Shown here one piece after another: positions 44,038 to 50,766 of a stretch of 64,000 nt of DNA. Numbering within the stretch: position 1 is the stretch's first letter; each line of letters starts with the position of its first letter. This DNA is from HGM12587 sp045128635. Its GTDB lineage: Bacteria; Bacillota; Clostridia; Lachnospirales; Lachnospiraceae. Position numbers and translations under genes: made by a program. The notes under the pieces are model-generated. The model was not told the DNA's origin. It worked only from the letters and a program-made list of their open reading frames with translations, and did not search any database. The stretch lies in NCBI GenBank assembly GCA_045128635.1, contig JBGVRS010000193.1:55692-119691 (forward strand), given 5' to 3'.

Positions 44038-44072
44038 AGAGTGCCAGACTTAATAGTCCGGCACTCTTTTTT
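44038..44072 (+). terminator. Terminator after the replication initiator
   Basis: AGAGTGCC (44038-44045) pairs with GGCACTCT (44060-44067), with an inner GACT/AGTC pair, followed by six T on the plus strand. Confidence 0.85.
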
Positions 44073-44364
44073 ATACCATTTCGGGATTGTAGAAAACTGC
44101 ACCTTGTGCAATTAGCGTTTCTATACTTCGCTTTTTCGTTTTTGACGTTGCAAGCTTATCCATAACTGTCGGGATGTATTCTTCCAAGAAGCGGTAAACA
44201 TGCTTTAATGTGGTTACTGAATAGTCCCAATGACGTCCAAGTGTAACGATGTCGCATTCTTTATCGTATACTGCAACTTTGCTGTTATAGGATTGAAGAA
44301 TCACTTCTTCTGTTTCAAAATTGTCAATTATGTATGCGTTTCTGCTCATTTCGTGTACTTTCAT
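44071..44364 (-). CDS. Unknown phage protein on the minus strand
   Basis: 97 residues, not recognised. N-terminal part looks beta-rich (NAYIIDNFETEEVILQSYNS then KVAVYDKECDIVTLGRHWDY); the rest is helical (TTLKHVYRFLEEYIPTVMDK). No membrane helix. ATG has GAAAGGA 9 nt upstream. With its neighbour it is one of only two genes in the element pointing against the virion genes, the usual orientation of regulatory or host-takeover genes. Function unknown. Confidence 0.6.
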   Translation of the reverse strand: MKVHEMSRNAYIIDNFETEEVILQSYNSKVAVYDKECDIVTLGRHWDYSVTTLKHVYRFLEEYIPTVMDKLATSKTKKRSIETLIAQGAVFYNPEMV

Positions 44365-44380
44365 TTTTCGATTCCTTTCT

Positions 44381-44400
44381 AGGGGAGTCGGTGCTCCCCT
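44381..44400 (-). terminator. Hairpin between the two minus-strand phage genes
   Basis: AGGGGAG/CTCCCCT arms with a 6-nt loop, just after the stop of the upstream minus-strand gene and just before the ribosome binding site of the next. No T-run; it may set relative expression. Confidence 0.45.
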
Positions 44401-44405
44401 CTGCG

Positions 44406-44645
44406 CTACATCTGTTTGAGTAAAAGTTCTGCGATTTTTTCCAGTTTTTCGATTGCAACGATATGTTTTTCGATTTCATTATCGTAGAATTCGACATCTT
44501 CTTCTGGATTGTCTTTTAGAAAATTTGCTTTAGATTCTCTTTCCCATTTCAATCGGTCTTTTTCCCAATCGATTTGGTTTTGAGTGTAAGTGTAGATTTG
44601 TGCTGTTGTCTGTGCTTCATGAAGTCTTTTTTCTGCTTTGTTCAT
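44406..44645 (-). CDS. Small coiled-coil phage protein on the minus strand
   Basis: 79 residues from the ATG at 44645, which follows GAAAGGATTTAAACGA. A longer frame to 44771 exists but lacks a ribosome binding site. Almost all helical and charged: MNKAEKRLHEAQTTAQIYTY, WEKDRLKWERESKANFL, then EIEKHIVAIEKLEKIAELLL, a heptad pattern. Function unknown. It is transcribed with the downstream 97-residue gene. Confidence 0.55.
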   Translation of the reverse strand: MNKAEKRLHEAQTTAQIYTYTQNQIDWEKDRLKWERESKANFLKDNPEEDVEFYDNEIEKHIVAIEKLEKIAELLLKQM

Positions 44646-44735
44646 TTCGTTTAAATCCTTTCTTTGAATCTTTATTTTGTTTTCAATGTGCGATTTACAA
44701 TTCAGAGTACAGCCACGGCAGAAGTGCATTGACAA

Positions 44736-44756
44736 GGTTGCCCCTTTAAGGGGTCG
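44736..44756. repeat. Second copy of the CCCCTTTA(A/T)GGGG hairpin
   Basis: GGTTGCCCCTTTAAGGGG plus TCG. It matches 42667-42687 at 19 of 21 positions and keeps the palindromic core. Confidence 0.6.
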
Positions 44757-44769
44757 AAAAAAGTTTTTC

Positions 44770-44820
44770 AAAAAATTTAGATCAGCAATGGAAGTATGGA
44801 AAGAATGGTCTAAATTTTTT
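44770..44820. repeat. AT-rich inverted repeat upstream of the transposase
   Basis: AAAAAATTTAGA (44770-44781) and TCTAAATTTTTT (44809-44820) are perfect 12-bp arms with a 27-nt loop. AAGTTTTT occurs on both sides. It may end the minus-strand transcript region, or mark the left side of the transposase module. I find no matching copy after the transposase. Confidence 0.5.
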
Positions 44821-44925
44821 TAAAAAGTTTTTGTAGCCTTGCAATGCAAACGAATGACCGTGGCACGCTGAAATTGTAAACGCATGTAAACAAATAAGAT
44901 GTGGAAAGGAAAGCGAGGTAAGAAC

Positions 44926-45996
44926 ATGCAGAAAACAGCCGTAAAGCGCAGACAGTTTAAGCACATCACCGAACGCGAAAGATATGCGATTGAAACAATG
45001 TTGAAGTGTGGTAGAAATGTTTGCGAGATTGCAAAAGAACTGAACCGAAGCAGAAGCACGATATATGCAGAAATTAAGCGTGGAACAGTTCGGCAGAGAA
45101 ACAGCGAGTTAATCGAAAAGGACGTTTATTTAGCAGATTATGCGCAGAGGGATTACGATTTAAAGAAGCATGAAAAAGGCAGATATTTGAAAGTTGGAAA
45201 TGATATGGAGTTTGTAAGATTTTGTGAGCAGAAAATGAAAGAAGAAAAATACAGTCCAGTTGCAACGTTGCAGGCTATAAAGAATACGGAAATCAAGACT
45301 ACGGTGTGTCATAGGACATTATACAGATACATACATTCGGGGCTTTTTCTGCATATGGAATCATCCGACTTGCCTTATAAGGTTTCGCGGAAACAAGAAA
45401 AGGAACGTAAAAAAGTTGCTTTGAAGAATGTAAAAGGTCGCTCTATTGAGGAACGTCCGAAACGCATAAACAAACGTGACGAAGTAGGTCACTGGGAAAT
45501 GGATACCGTTTATAGCGGTAAAGGAAAATCGACAGCGTGTTTGCTCGTTCTTACTGAACGCGCGACACGCTTTGAAGAAATCTATTATATGAAGAACCGC
45601 ACCCAGTTTGAAGTAGTCAACGTTTTAGATAGTATAGAACAAAAAATCGGTCTGCCTGCATTTATCCGCAGATACAAAACAATTACATGTGATAACGGTG
45701 TGGAGTTCCTTGACGGCAAAGGCACGGAAAGAAGTATTGGCAACCCCGACATAAACCGCACTGCTTTATATTATTGCCATCCGTTTGCATCATGCGAACG
45801 TGGCAGTAACGAGAACGCAAATAAACTTATCAGGCGTTGGATTCCAAAAGGCTCGGACATATCTGAATACAAAGACAAAGTATCATTCATACAAGATTGG
45901 ATAAACAACTACCCAAGAAAGTTGTTTAACGGTTTATCCAGTATTCAGTATTTGGAACAGCTTTCCGAACGTTCGGAAAATTTATGCATTACATAA
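44926..45996 (+). CDS. IS30-family transposase carried by the prophage
   Basis: DDE transposase of 356 residues from the ATG at 44926 (GAGGTAAGAAC upstream). An N-terminal helix-turn-helix (FKHITERERYAIETML, then CEIAKELNRSRSTIYAEIKR) binds DNA. The catalytic core has Asp in GHWEMDTVYSGKG (about 193), Asp in TITCDNGVEF (about 256), and the Glu block FASCERGSNENANKLIRRW (about 290-308). This is the full IS30 pattern. No other integrase is present in the element, so it is the likely mobility enzyme, as in some Spiroplasma filamentous phages. Its last codons encode SERSE within palindrome copy 6. Confidence 0.92.
   Translation: MQKTAVKRRQFKHITERERYAIETMLKCGRNVCEIAKELNRSRSTIYAEIKRGTVRQRNSELIEKDVYLADYAQRDYDLKKHEKGRYLKVGNDMEFVRFCEQKMKEEKYSPVATLQAIKNTEIKTTVCHRTLYRYIHSGLFLHMESSDLPYKVSRKQEKERKKVALKNVKGRSIEERPKRINKRDEVGHWEMDTVYSGKGKSTACLLVLTERATRFEEIYYMKNRTQFEVVNVLDSIEQKIGLPAFIRRYKTITCDNGVEFLDGKGTERSIGNPDINRTALYYCHPFASCERGSNENANKLIRRWIPKGSDISEYKDKVSFIQDWINNYPRKLFNGLSSIQYLEQLSERSENLCIT
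45963..45978. repeat. Phage palindrome copy 6, inside the transposase 3' end
   Basis: TTCCGAACGTTCGGAA within the reading frame, 18 nt before the transposase stop. It is the only copy that lies in a coding sequence. Confidence 0.9.
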
Positions 45997-46224
45997 AAAG
46001 CCCTCATGTTCCCCCTTGGGAGTTCGGGCAAGGGGGCTAGGGGGTGTCGGAATGGTACTATAATAATAAAGAAAATCAATAGACTGACCTATATAATATA
46101 AGCCAGTCTATTAAATATGCTCATTTTTATGCATTTTGCACAAAATATACCCATGGCTTCATGTGCATTTATTGTGCAATATCACGTTTTTAAGAAAATG
46201 TCCGATTTGCTATTGCAATTTTCA
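45997..46224. other. Prophage right-end non-coding region
   Basis: No credible gene. It contains a GC-rich hairpin CCCCCTTG (46011-46018)/CAAGGGGG (46029-46036) and an AT-rich hairpin AATAGACTG (46078-46086)/CAGTCTATT (46104-46112). A near-repeat of ATGCATTTTGCACAAAATAT and GTGCATTTATTGTGCAATAT lies around 46129-46185. It could hold the phage origin or the end recognised by the transposase. Confidence 0.5.
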
Positions 46225-46240
46225 ACTTTTCACCAATTCT
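46225..46240. repeat. Right direct repeat of the prophage (attR-like)
   Basis: ACTTTTCACCAATTCT, identical to 36134-36149. The 16-bp length is far more than the 2-3 bp target duplication normal for IS30, so a site-specific mechanism may be at work. Confidence 0.7.
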
Positions 46241-46322
46241 TTGGCAAAACCATCACACAACCCCACAAAACACAACACAATCCCACATTTTGCAACATTC
46301 CCCAAACACCACGCCACAGCAT

Positions 46323-46708
46323 CAGGTATTGCCTCTCAAGGGACGCCCACACACCAACTACCTTAGCTACGCAGGCGTCGTCCCCTTCAACTAATCCCTA
46401 AGAACTACTTACCACTCACAGGAGAGCCTGTTTCGCGGAGTAGTTCTAAGGGCTGGATTTTCAGGCTCCTTTGGCCGAATGCTTCGCTAAGATAGTTGAT
46501 GTGTCAGCTGTCACTCGAGATGCGAATGTTTTGTGGCGTATTGTCGAGTAACAGCTGTGGCAACAGATATTGCATCACGCAGCGTTAAGGGAACGCGTCC
46601 GAAAATCGCCTCTTAGAAACATTCCGCGAAACATCCATTGGTGTGAGCGGCTAATGTTTCTTAGAGGAAGTTGAGGAGAAGTGACCCTGCGAAGTGAGGC
46701 AATACCTG
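46323..46708 (-). ncRNA. Candidate large structured RNA of unknown class
   Basis: A closing stem CAGGTATTGCCTC (46323-46335)/GAGGCAATACCTG (46696-46708) encloses many more: GGGACGCC/GGCGTC-g-TCC (46340-46347/46374-46383), an 18-bp pair (46350-46367/46486-46503), CCCTAAGAACTACT/AGTAGTTCTAAGGG (46396-46409/46439-46452), CAGCTGT-ACTCGA/TCGAGT-ACAGCTG (46505-46518/46544-46557), GCGTT/AACGC (46582-46596), and CCTCTTAGAAACATT/AATGTTTCTTAGAGG (46609-46623/46653-46667) capped by CCGC/GCGG. The 18-bp pair crosses the second stem, and GAGCCTG/CAGGCTC (46424-46430/46462-46468) crosses the fourth, giving pseudoknots. Two C-A mismatches on the plus strand become G-U on the minus strand, so minus is favoured. 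It lacks tmRNA and RNase P signatures. Confidence 0.6.
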
Positions 46709-46745
46709 TTGTCGCAGCGTGATATTTGAAAAAATGATACAAAAA

Positions 46746-46771
46746 ACTGACACCAGTTTCCCAGTGTCAGT
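46746..46771 (-). terminator. Terminator after the SIS-domain gene
   Basis: ACTGACAC (46746-46753) pairs with GTGTCAGT (46764-46771); on the minus strand six T follow. Confidence 0.8.
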
Positions 46772-46783
46772 TGTACACATAAA

Positions 46784-47518
46784 CTATTTGTATTGTCTCG
46801 TATATTTTGCGAAAAGCTCGTCGTTCACCGTCTCATTGCCATCAGAATTCAAACTGATAAACACCGGCGGTTCCTGGCCGTTTTTCAGCATTTCATCGCA
46901 GCATGCTGCTACGATGGACTGTACGATAAATGCATTTGCCATAGATGAGGTTGGTGCAATGGATGCTCTCATGCCTTCCATTTTCAGAGAACTGTCACCT
47001 TCTACACCACAGTTATCAATCACAATATCCGCAAGATCCATCAGTTTCTTACCGCTGGCATGTCTGGAAGATGTTTTTGAAGAATGGTCAATGCTTGTGA
47101 TCGCAATAACTTTTGCTCCACGTTCCTTTGCAGTCAGCGCCATTTCTACCGGATAAGCATTTCTTCCGGAATTGGATGTGATCAAAACCACATCACCTTC
47201 ACTGACTCCATAAAGTTCTGCTAAAATCGGCGCATAACCAGGAAGTCTTTCGATATAAGAACTCTTTGTCGGATGTTCCTCCAAAGTAAGCTCTGTTGTC
47301 ATGATTGGCACCGGAAATGCCAGACCACCTGCTCTCCCATAAAATTCTTCTGCAACTGTGTGAGAATGTCCACTTCCTGTTACGAAGAACTTATGTCCAT
47401 CCATGTGTGTTTTTGCAATCAGTCTTCCTGCTGCATCCAGTTTTTCGCACTGTGTTTCTCTGATTTTATGAATGACCCCCAGTCCAATGTCAAATACCTT
47501 GTTTACTGAATCGTACAT
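46784..47518 (-). CDS. SIS-domain phosphosugar-binding protein (UPF0309 type)
   Basis: 244-residue protein with one SIS fold. The N-terminal helix is followed by HKFFVTGSGHSHTVAEEFYG and the sugar-phosphate loop VVLITSNSGRNAYPVEMAL, then GAKVIAITSIDHS. Such proteins isomerise, bind or dephosphorylate sugar phosphates, often amino sugars. It lies 14 nt after the PFL activase gene, so it is probably in the same transcript, and it ends at a clear terminator. The exact reaction is unknown. Confidence 0.85.
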   Translation of the reverse strand: MYDSVNKVFDIGLGVIHKIRETQCEKLDAAGRLIAKTHMDGHKFFVTGSGHSHTVAEEFYGRAGGLAFPVPIMTTELTLEEHPTKSSYIERLPGYAPILAELYGVSEGDVVLITSNSGRNAYPVEMALTAKERGAKVIAITSIDHSSKTSSRHASGKKLMDLADIVIDNCGVEGDSSLKMEGMRASIAPTSSMANAFIVQSIVAACCDEMLKNGQEPPVFISLNSDGNETVNDELFAKYTRQYK

Positions 47519-47532
47519 GGTAAATCCCCTTT

Positions 47533-48282
47533 TTACTTGTAACGAGTCTCACGAACGCCTTCTAAAATATAATGTTTGGCTTCCGTTGCTTTTTCCTTTG
47601 GTAACGCTTCTATTCCTTCCAATGGGTACTCCATGCCAAGTTCTTTGTACTTGTTTACACCCATGGTATGATATGGAAGCACATCAAGTGCCTTTAAATT
47701 TTTTAAAGAACCAATAAATCTTCCTAAATTTCGAAGGTCATCCGGATCATCGCTGATGCCAGGCACAACAACGTGACGAATCCATAAAGGAACGTTTTTC
47801 TCTTCCAGATATTTGGTAAAAGCTAAGATTCCTTTATTTTCCTGAGCAGTCAGTTTTTTGTGCTTGATCGGATCAATATGCTTAATATCAAGCATGACAA
47901 GATTGGTATATTTCATCAATTCATCAAGCTTTTCATTATAAGCAGTATTTCCCGGGCGGTAAGTGATGCCGGAAGTGTCAATACAGGTATGAATTTTCTG
48001 TCGTTTTGCTTCCTTAAAAAGTTCCAGAAGAAAGTCGATCTGAAGAAGCGGTTCTCCCCCAGTTACAGTAAGACCGCCCTTTTTATAAAAAGAGCGGTTC
48101 TTATTGTAATTCATCATTATTTCATCTACGGTTACTTCTGTGCCTTTTTTCACTTCCCAGGTATCCGGATTGTGACAATACTGACATCTCATCGGACAGC
48201 CTTGAAAAAATACGACATAACGCAGGCCCGGACCATCAACGGTCCCAAAGCTTTCCTGCGAATGAATATAACCCTTTACCAT
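47533..48282 (-). CDS. pflA: Pyruvate formate-lyase-activating enzyme
   Basis: Radical SAM activase of 249 residues, the normal PflA size. It has the CxxxCxxC motif in FFQGCPMRCQYCHNPDTWE and the GGEP motif GGLTVTGGEPLLQIDFLLE. It makes the glycyl radical on pyruvate formate-lyase, and here its target Gly lies in the small protein just upstream. ATG follows the small gene by 5 nt. Confidence 0.96.
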   Translation of the reverse strand: MVKGYIHSQESFGTVDGPGLRYVVFFQGCPMRCQYCHNPDTWEVKKGTEVTVDEIMMNYNKNRSFYKKGGLTVTGGEPLLQIDFLLELFKEAKRQKIHTCIDTSGITYRPGNTAYNEKLDELMKYTNLVMLDIKHIDPIKHKKLTAQENKGILAFTKYLEEKNVPLWIRHVVVPGISDDPDDLRNLGRFIGSLKNLKALDVLPYHTMGVNKYKELGMEYPLEGIEALPKEKATEAKHYILEGVRETRYK

Positions 48283-48286
48283 TCTA

Positions 48287-48529
48287 TTAAATAGAATCGT
48301 GGAATGTTCTTGAAATAACTTCGTCCTGCTGTTCTTTTGTCAGTTTTACGAAGTTAACAGCATATCCACTTACACGTACTGTAAGCTGTGGATATCTTTC
48401 CGGATGTGCCTGTGCATCCAGAAGAGTTTCTTTTGTAAATACGTTTACGTTTAAGTGATGGCCGCCCTTTTCTACATATCCATCGAGAAGAGCAACCAGG
48501 TTATCGATCTGGCTCTGTGTTGCTGCCAT
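48287..48529 (-). CDS. grcA: Separate glycyl radical domain of pyruvate formate-lyase (GrcA-like)
   Basis: 80-residue protein equal to the C-terminal domain of E. coli PflB: VALLDGYVEKGGHHLNVNVF, then the radical motif RVSGYAV (Gly at about residue 55) and the closing TKEQQDEVISRTFHDS. ATG at 48529 follows AGAGGAGGACAAAACT; an upstream in-frame start at 48553 lies before that site. It sits 28 nt after the stop of the catalytic PFL gene, which lacks this domain. The two products together should make one working enzyme. Confidence 0.9.
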   Translation of the reverse strand: MAATQSQIDNLVALLDGYVEKGGHHLNVNVFTKETLLDAQAHPERYPQLTVRVSGYAVNFVKLTKEQQDEVISRTFHDSI

Positions 48530-48557
48530 AGTTTTGTCCTCCTCTAAGTTCAATAAT

Positions 48558-50657
48558 TTATTCTGCGTCTAATCCCTCAAACAGTGTTGGTGATGCGCAA
48601 GCACCGTTGCTGCAGTCTAAATCAACATCGATATCGCCTGCGAATACTCTGTCATCTTTTCCAAGTGCACCTGGAATGATAGAGAATGTATTGGAAATAC
48701 CATCCTGTGCATCGATAAATGGCATTTTAGCAACAGATGCTAAAGATGCAACCGCACCGTGAGTATCTCTTCTGTGCATTGGGTTTGCTCCTGGAGCAAA
48801 TGCTTCACCCTTCTTACGTCCGTCTGGTGTAGAACCTGTAGCTTTACCGTAAACTACGTTGGAAGTAATTGTAAGGATAGAAGTTGTTGGGATTCCTCCT
48901 CTGTATGTGTGGATCTTTCTGATATGTTCCATGAAGATATGAACGATATCACGAGCGATTTCGTCTACACGGTCATCATCGTTACCGAATTTAGGGAAGT
49001 CACCTTCTGTTTCGTAATCAACAACGATACCGTTTTCATCACGGATAGTTTTAACTTTCGCGTATTTGATTGCTGATAAGGAGTCAGCTACTACGGAAAG
49101 ACCTGCAATACCAGTTGCGAACCATCTTGTAACATTCTTGTCATGAAGAGCCATCTGAATCTTTTCATAACAATATTTATCATGCATGTAGTGGATAACG
49201 TTCAGTGTATTTACATAAACTTCTGCTAACCATTCCATCATTGCATCGTATTTTCTCATTACTTCATCATAATCTAAGTATTCAGAAGTAATTGGTGTAA
49301 ATTCAGGACCAACCTGTTTCTTAGAAACTTCATCCACACCACCGTTGATAGCGTAAAGTAAACATTTTGCAAGGTTTGCTCTAGCGCCGAAGAACTGCAT
49401 TTCTTTACCAACTCTCATGGAAGATACACAGCAAGCGATTGCATAGTCATCACCGTGTGTGAATCTCATAAGGTCATCGTTTTCGTACTGTACAGAAGAA
49501 CTTTCAATAGATGTCTTAGCACAGAACTGTTTGAAGTTGTCTGGTAACTGTACAGACCAGAGAACTGTTAAGTTTGGTTCTGGAGCTGCACCTAAGTTCT
49601 GTAATGTATGAAGGTAACGGTAAGACATCTTTGTAACCATGTGACGTCCGTCAATACCAACACCACCGATAGATTCTGTTACCCACTGTGGGTCACCGGA
49701 GAATAATGCATTGTATTCCGGTGTACGAGCAAATTTAATAAGACGCAGTTTCATAACGAAATGGTCAACCATTTCCTGAATCTGTTCTTCTGTAAATAAG
49801 CCTTTCTTTAAGTCTCTTTCAGCATAGATATCAAGGAATGTAGATGTACGTCCTAAGGACATTGCAGCACCGTTCTGTTCCTTAACAGCTGCAAGGTATC
49901 CAAAGTATAACCACTGGATAGCTTCCTGAACGTTTGTAGCTGGCTGAGAGATATCATAGCCATAGCTTGCTGCCATCTGTTTTAACTGATGTAATGCACG
50001 GATCTGTTCAGATAATTCTTCACGGTCACGGATTACGTCAGAGTACATAGCAGAACGTGTTGTTCTCTTCTGTTCTTCTTTATCTTCGATCAGGCGGTCT
50101 ACACCATAAAGTGCAACTCGTCTGTAGTCACCGATGATACGTCCACGTCCATAAGCATCTGGAAGACCTGTGATGATATGGCTTGAACGGCATGCTCTCA
50201 TTTCTGGTGTGTAAGCATCAAATACACCTGCATTGTGTGTTTTTCTGTGAACTGTGAAAAATTCGCTGATCTGAGGATCTACAGTGTAACCGTTATCAGC
50301 ACATGCTTTTTCTGCCATTCTGATACCACCATATGGCATAAGTGCACGTTTGAAAGGTTTGTCAGTCTGGAAACCTACGATTTTTTCTTTGTCTTTATTT
50401 AAATATCCAGGACCATGAGATGTGATTGTGGAGATAATCTTGGTGTCCATATCAAGAACTCCGCCTGCTTCTCTTTCCTGTCTTGTTAAGTCCATAACCT
50501 GATCCCACAGATCTAATGTATCCTGTGTAGGACCTGCAAGGAAACTATCATCTCCGTCATATGGAGTGTAGTTGTGTCTGATGAAACTTCTTACGTTAAT
50601 TTCGTTGGCCCAAGTAGCTTTATGAAAGCCTTCCCAACCCGGATAATTTCTTCCCAT
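48558..50657 (-). CDS. pflB: Pyruvate formate-lyase catalytic subunit without glycyl radical domain
   Basis: Converts pyruvate and CoA to acetyl-CoA and formate in anaerobic metabolism. 699 residues, against about 760 for single-chain PFL. The catalytic Cys pair is in YAIACCVSSMRVGKEMQ. Near the end, VASLASVAKMPFIDAQDGIS and ALGKDDRVFAGD match E. coli PflB, but a new tail (DVDLDCSNGACASPTLFEG) replaces the glycyl radical domain, which is encoded by the next gene. ATG follows AAAAGGAGAGTATACATCA. Confidence 0.95.
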   Translation of the reverse strand: MGRNYPGWEGFHKATWANEINVRSFIRHNYTPYDGDDSFLAGPTQDTLDLWDQVMDLTRQEREAGGVLDMDTKIISTITSHGPGYLNKDKEKIVGFQTDKPFKRALMPYGGIRMAEKACADNGYTVDPQISEFFTVHRKTHNAGVFDAYTPEMRACRSSHIITGLPDAYGRGRIIGDYRRVALYGVDRLIEDKEEQKRTTRSAMYSDVIRDREELSEQIRALHQLKQMAASYGYDISQPATNVQEAIQWLYFGYLAAVKEQNGAAMSLGRTSTFLDIYAERDLKKGLFTEEQIQEMVDHFVMKLRLIKFARTPEYNALFSGDPQWVTESIGGVGIDGRHMVTKMSYRYLHTLQNLGAAPEPNLTVLWSVQLPDNFKQFCAKTSIESSSVQYENDDLMRFTHGDDYAIACCVSSMRVGKEMQFFGARANLAKCLLYAINGGVDEVSKKQVGPEFTPITSEYLDYDEVMRKYDAMMEWLAEVYVNTLNVIHYMHDKYCYEKIQMALHDKNVTRWFATGIAGLSVVADSLSAIKYAKVKTIRDENGIVVDYETEGDFPKFGNDDDRVDEIARDIVHIFMEHIRKIHTYRGGIPTTSILTITSNVVYGKATGSTPDGRKKGEAFAPGANPMHRRDTHGAVASLASVAKMPFIDAQDGISNTFSIIPGALGKDDRVFAGDIDVDLDCSNGACASPTLFEGLDAE

Positions 50658-50766
50658 TGATGTATACTCTCCTTTTCGTAAAATTATATAAATTTTCTTG
50701 CCTCTCTGATGTTATAATACCCTAACTACAGACTAAAAATCAATGCCTGAAACTCAATATCTTGTA

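Larger units (their letters stand above)
36150..46240 (+). mobile_element. Inovirus-like (filamentous phage) prophage
   Basis: A 10.1-kb block with structural and replication genes on the plus strand, set into host genes that all run on the minus strand. Gene content in order: DNA-binding-like protein, ssDNA-binding-like protein, small membrane proteins, pVIII-like coat, terminator, pIII-like adhesin, three small membrane proteins, Zot/pI ATPase, small membrane protein, HUH initiator, two minus-strand small genes, IS30 transposase. This module order, the single-helix coat peptide and the Zot ATPase define inoviruses. Six copies of TTCCGAACGTTCGGAA are found only inside it as far as I can see by eye. 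Ends are set by the 16-bp direct repeat. Confidence 0.85.

Noticed and set aside
44926..45996. Transposase as an ordinary IS30 insertion unrelated to the phage
   Set aside because: I find no terminal inverted repeats flanking just this gene, a phage palindrome is inside its 3' end, and it is the only mobility gene in the element. Not excluded, but less likely.
46117..46401. Two overlapping open frames as phage genes
   Set aside because: Low-complexity His/Pro/Thr composition, no ribosome binding site, and they run across the direct repeat into the structured RNA region.
46323..46708. tmRNA or RNase P RNA
   Set aside because: No tag-peptide frame or CCA-type acceptor ends for tmRNA, and no GAGGAAAGTCC-type conserved core for RNase P on either strand.
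48287..48557. Split PFL as a frameshift or assembly error
   Set aside because: The small gene has its own ribosome binding site and start, and both proteins have extra residues at the break, so simple frame repair would not restore a normal PFL.
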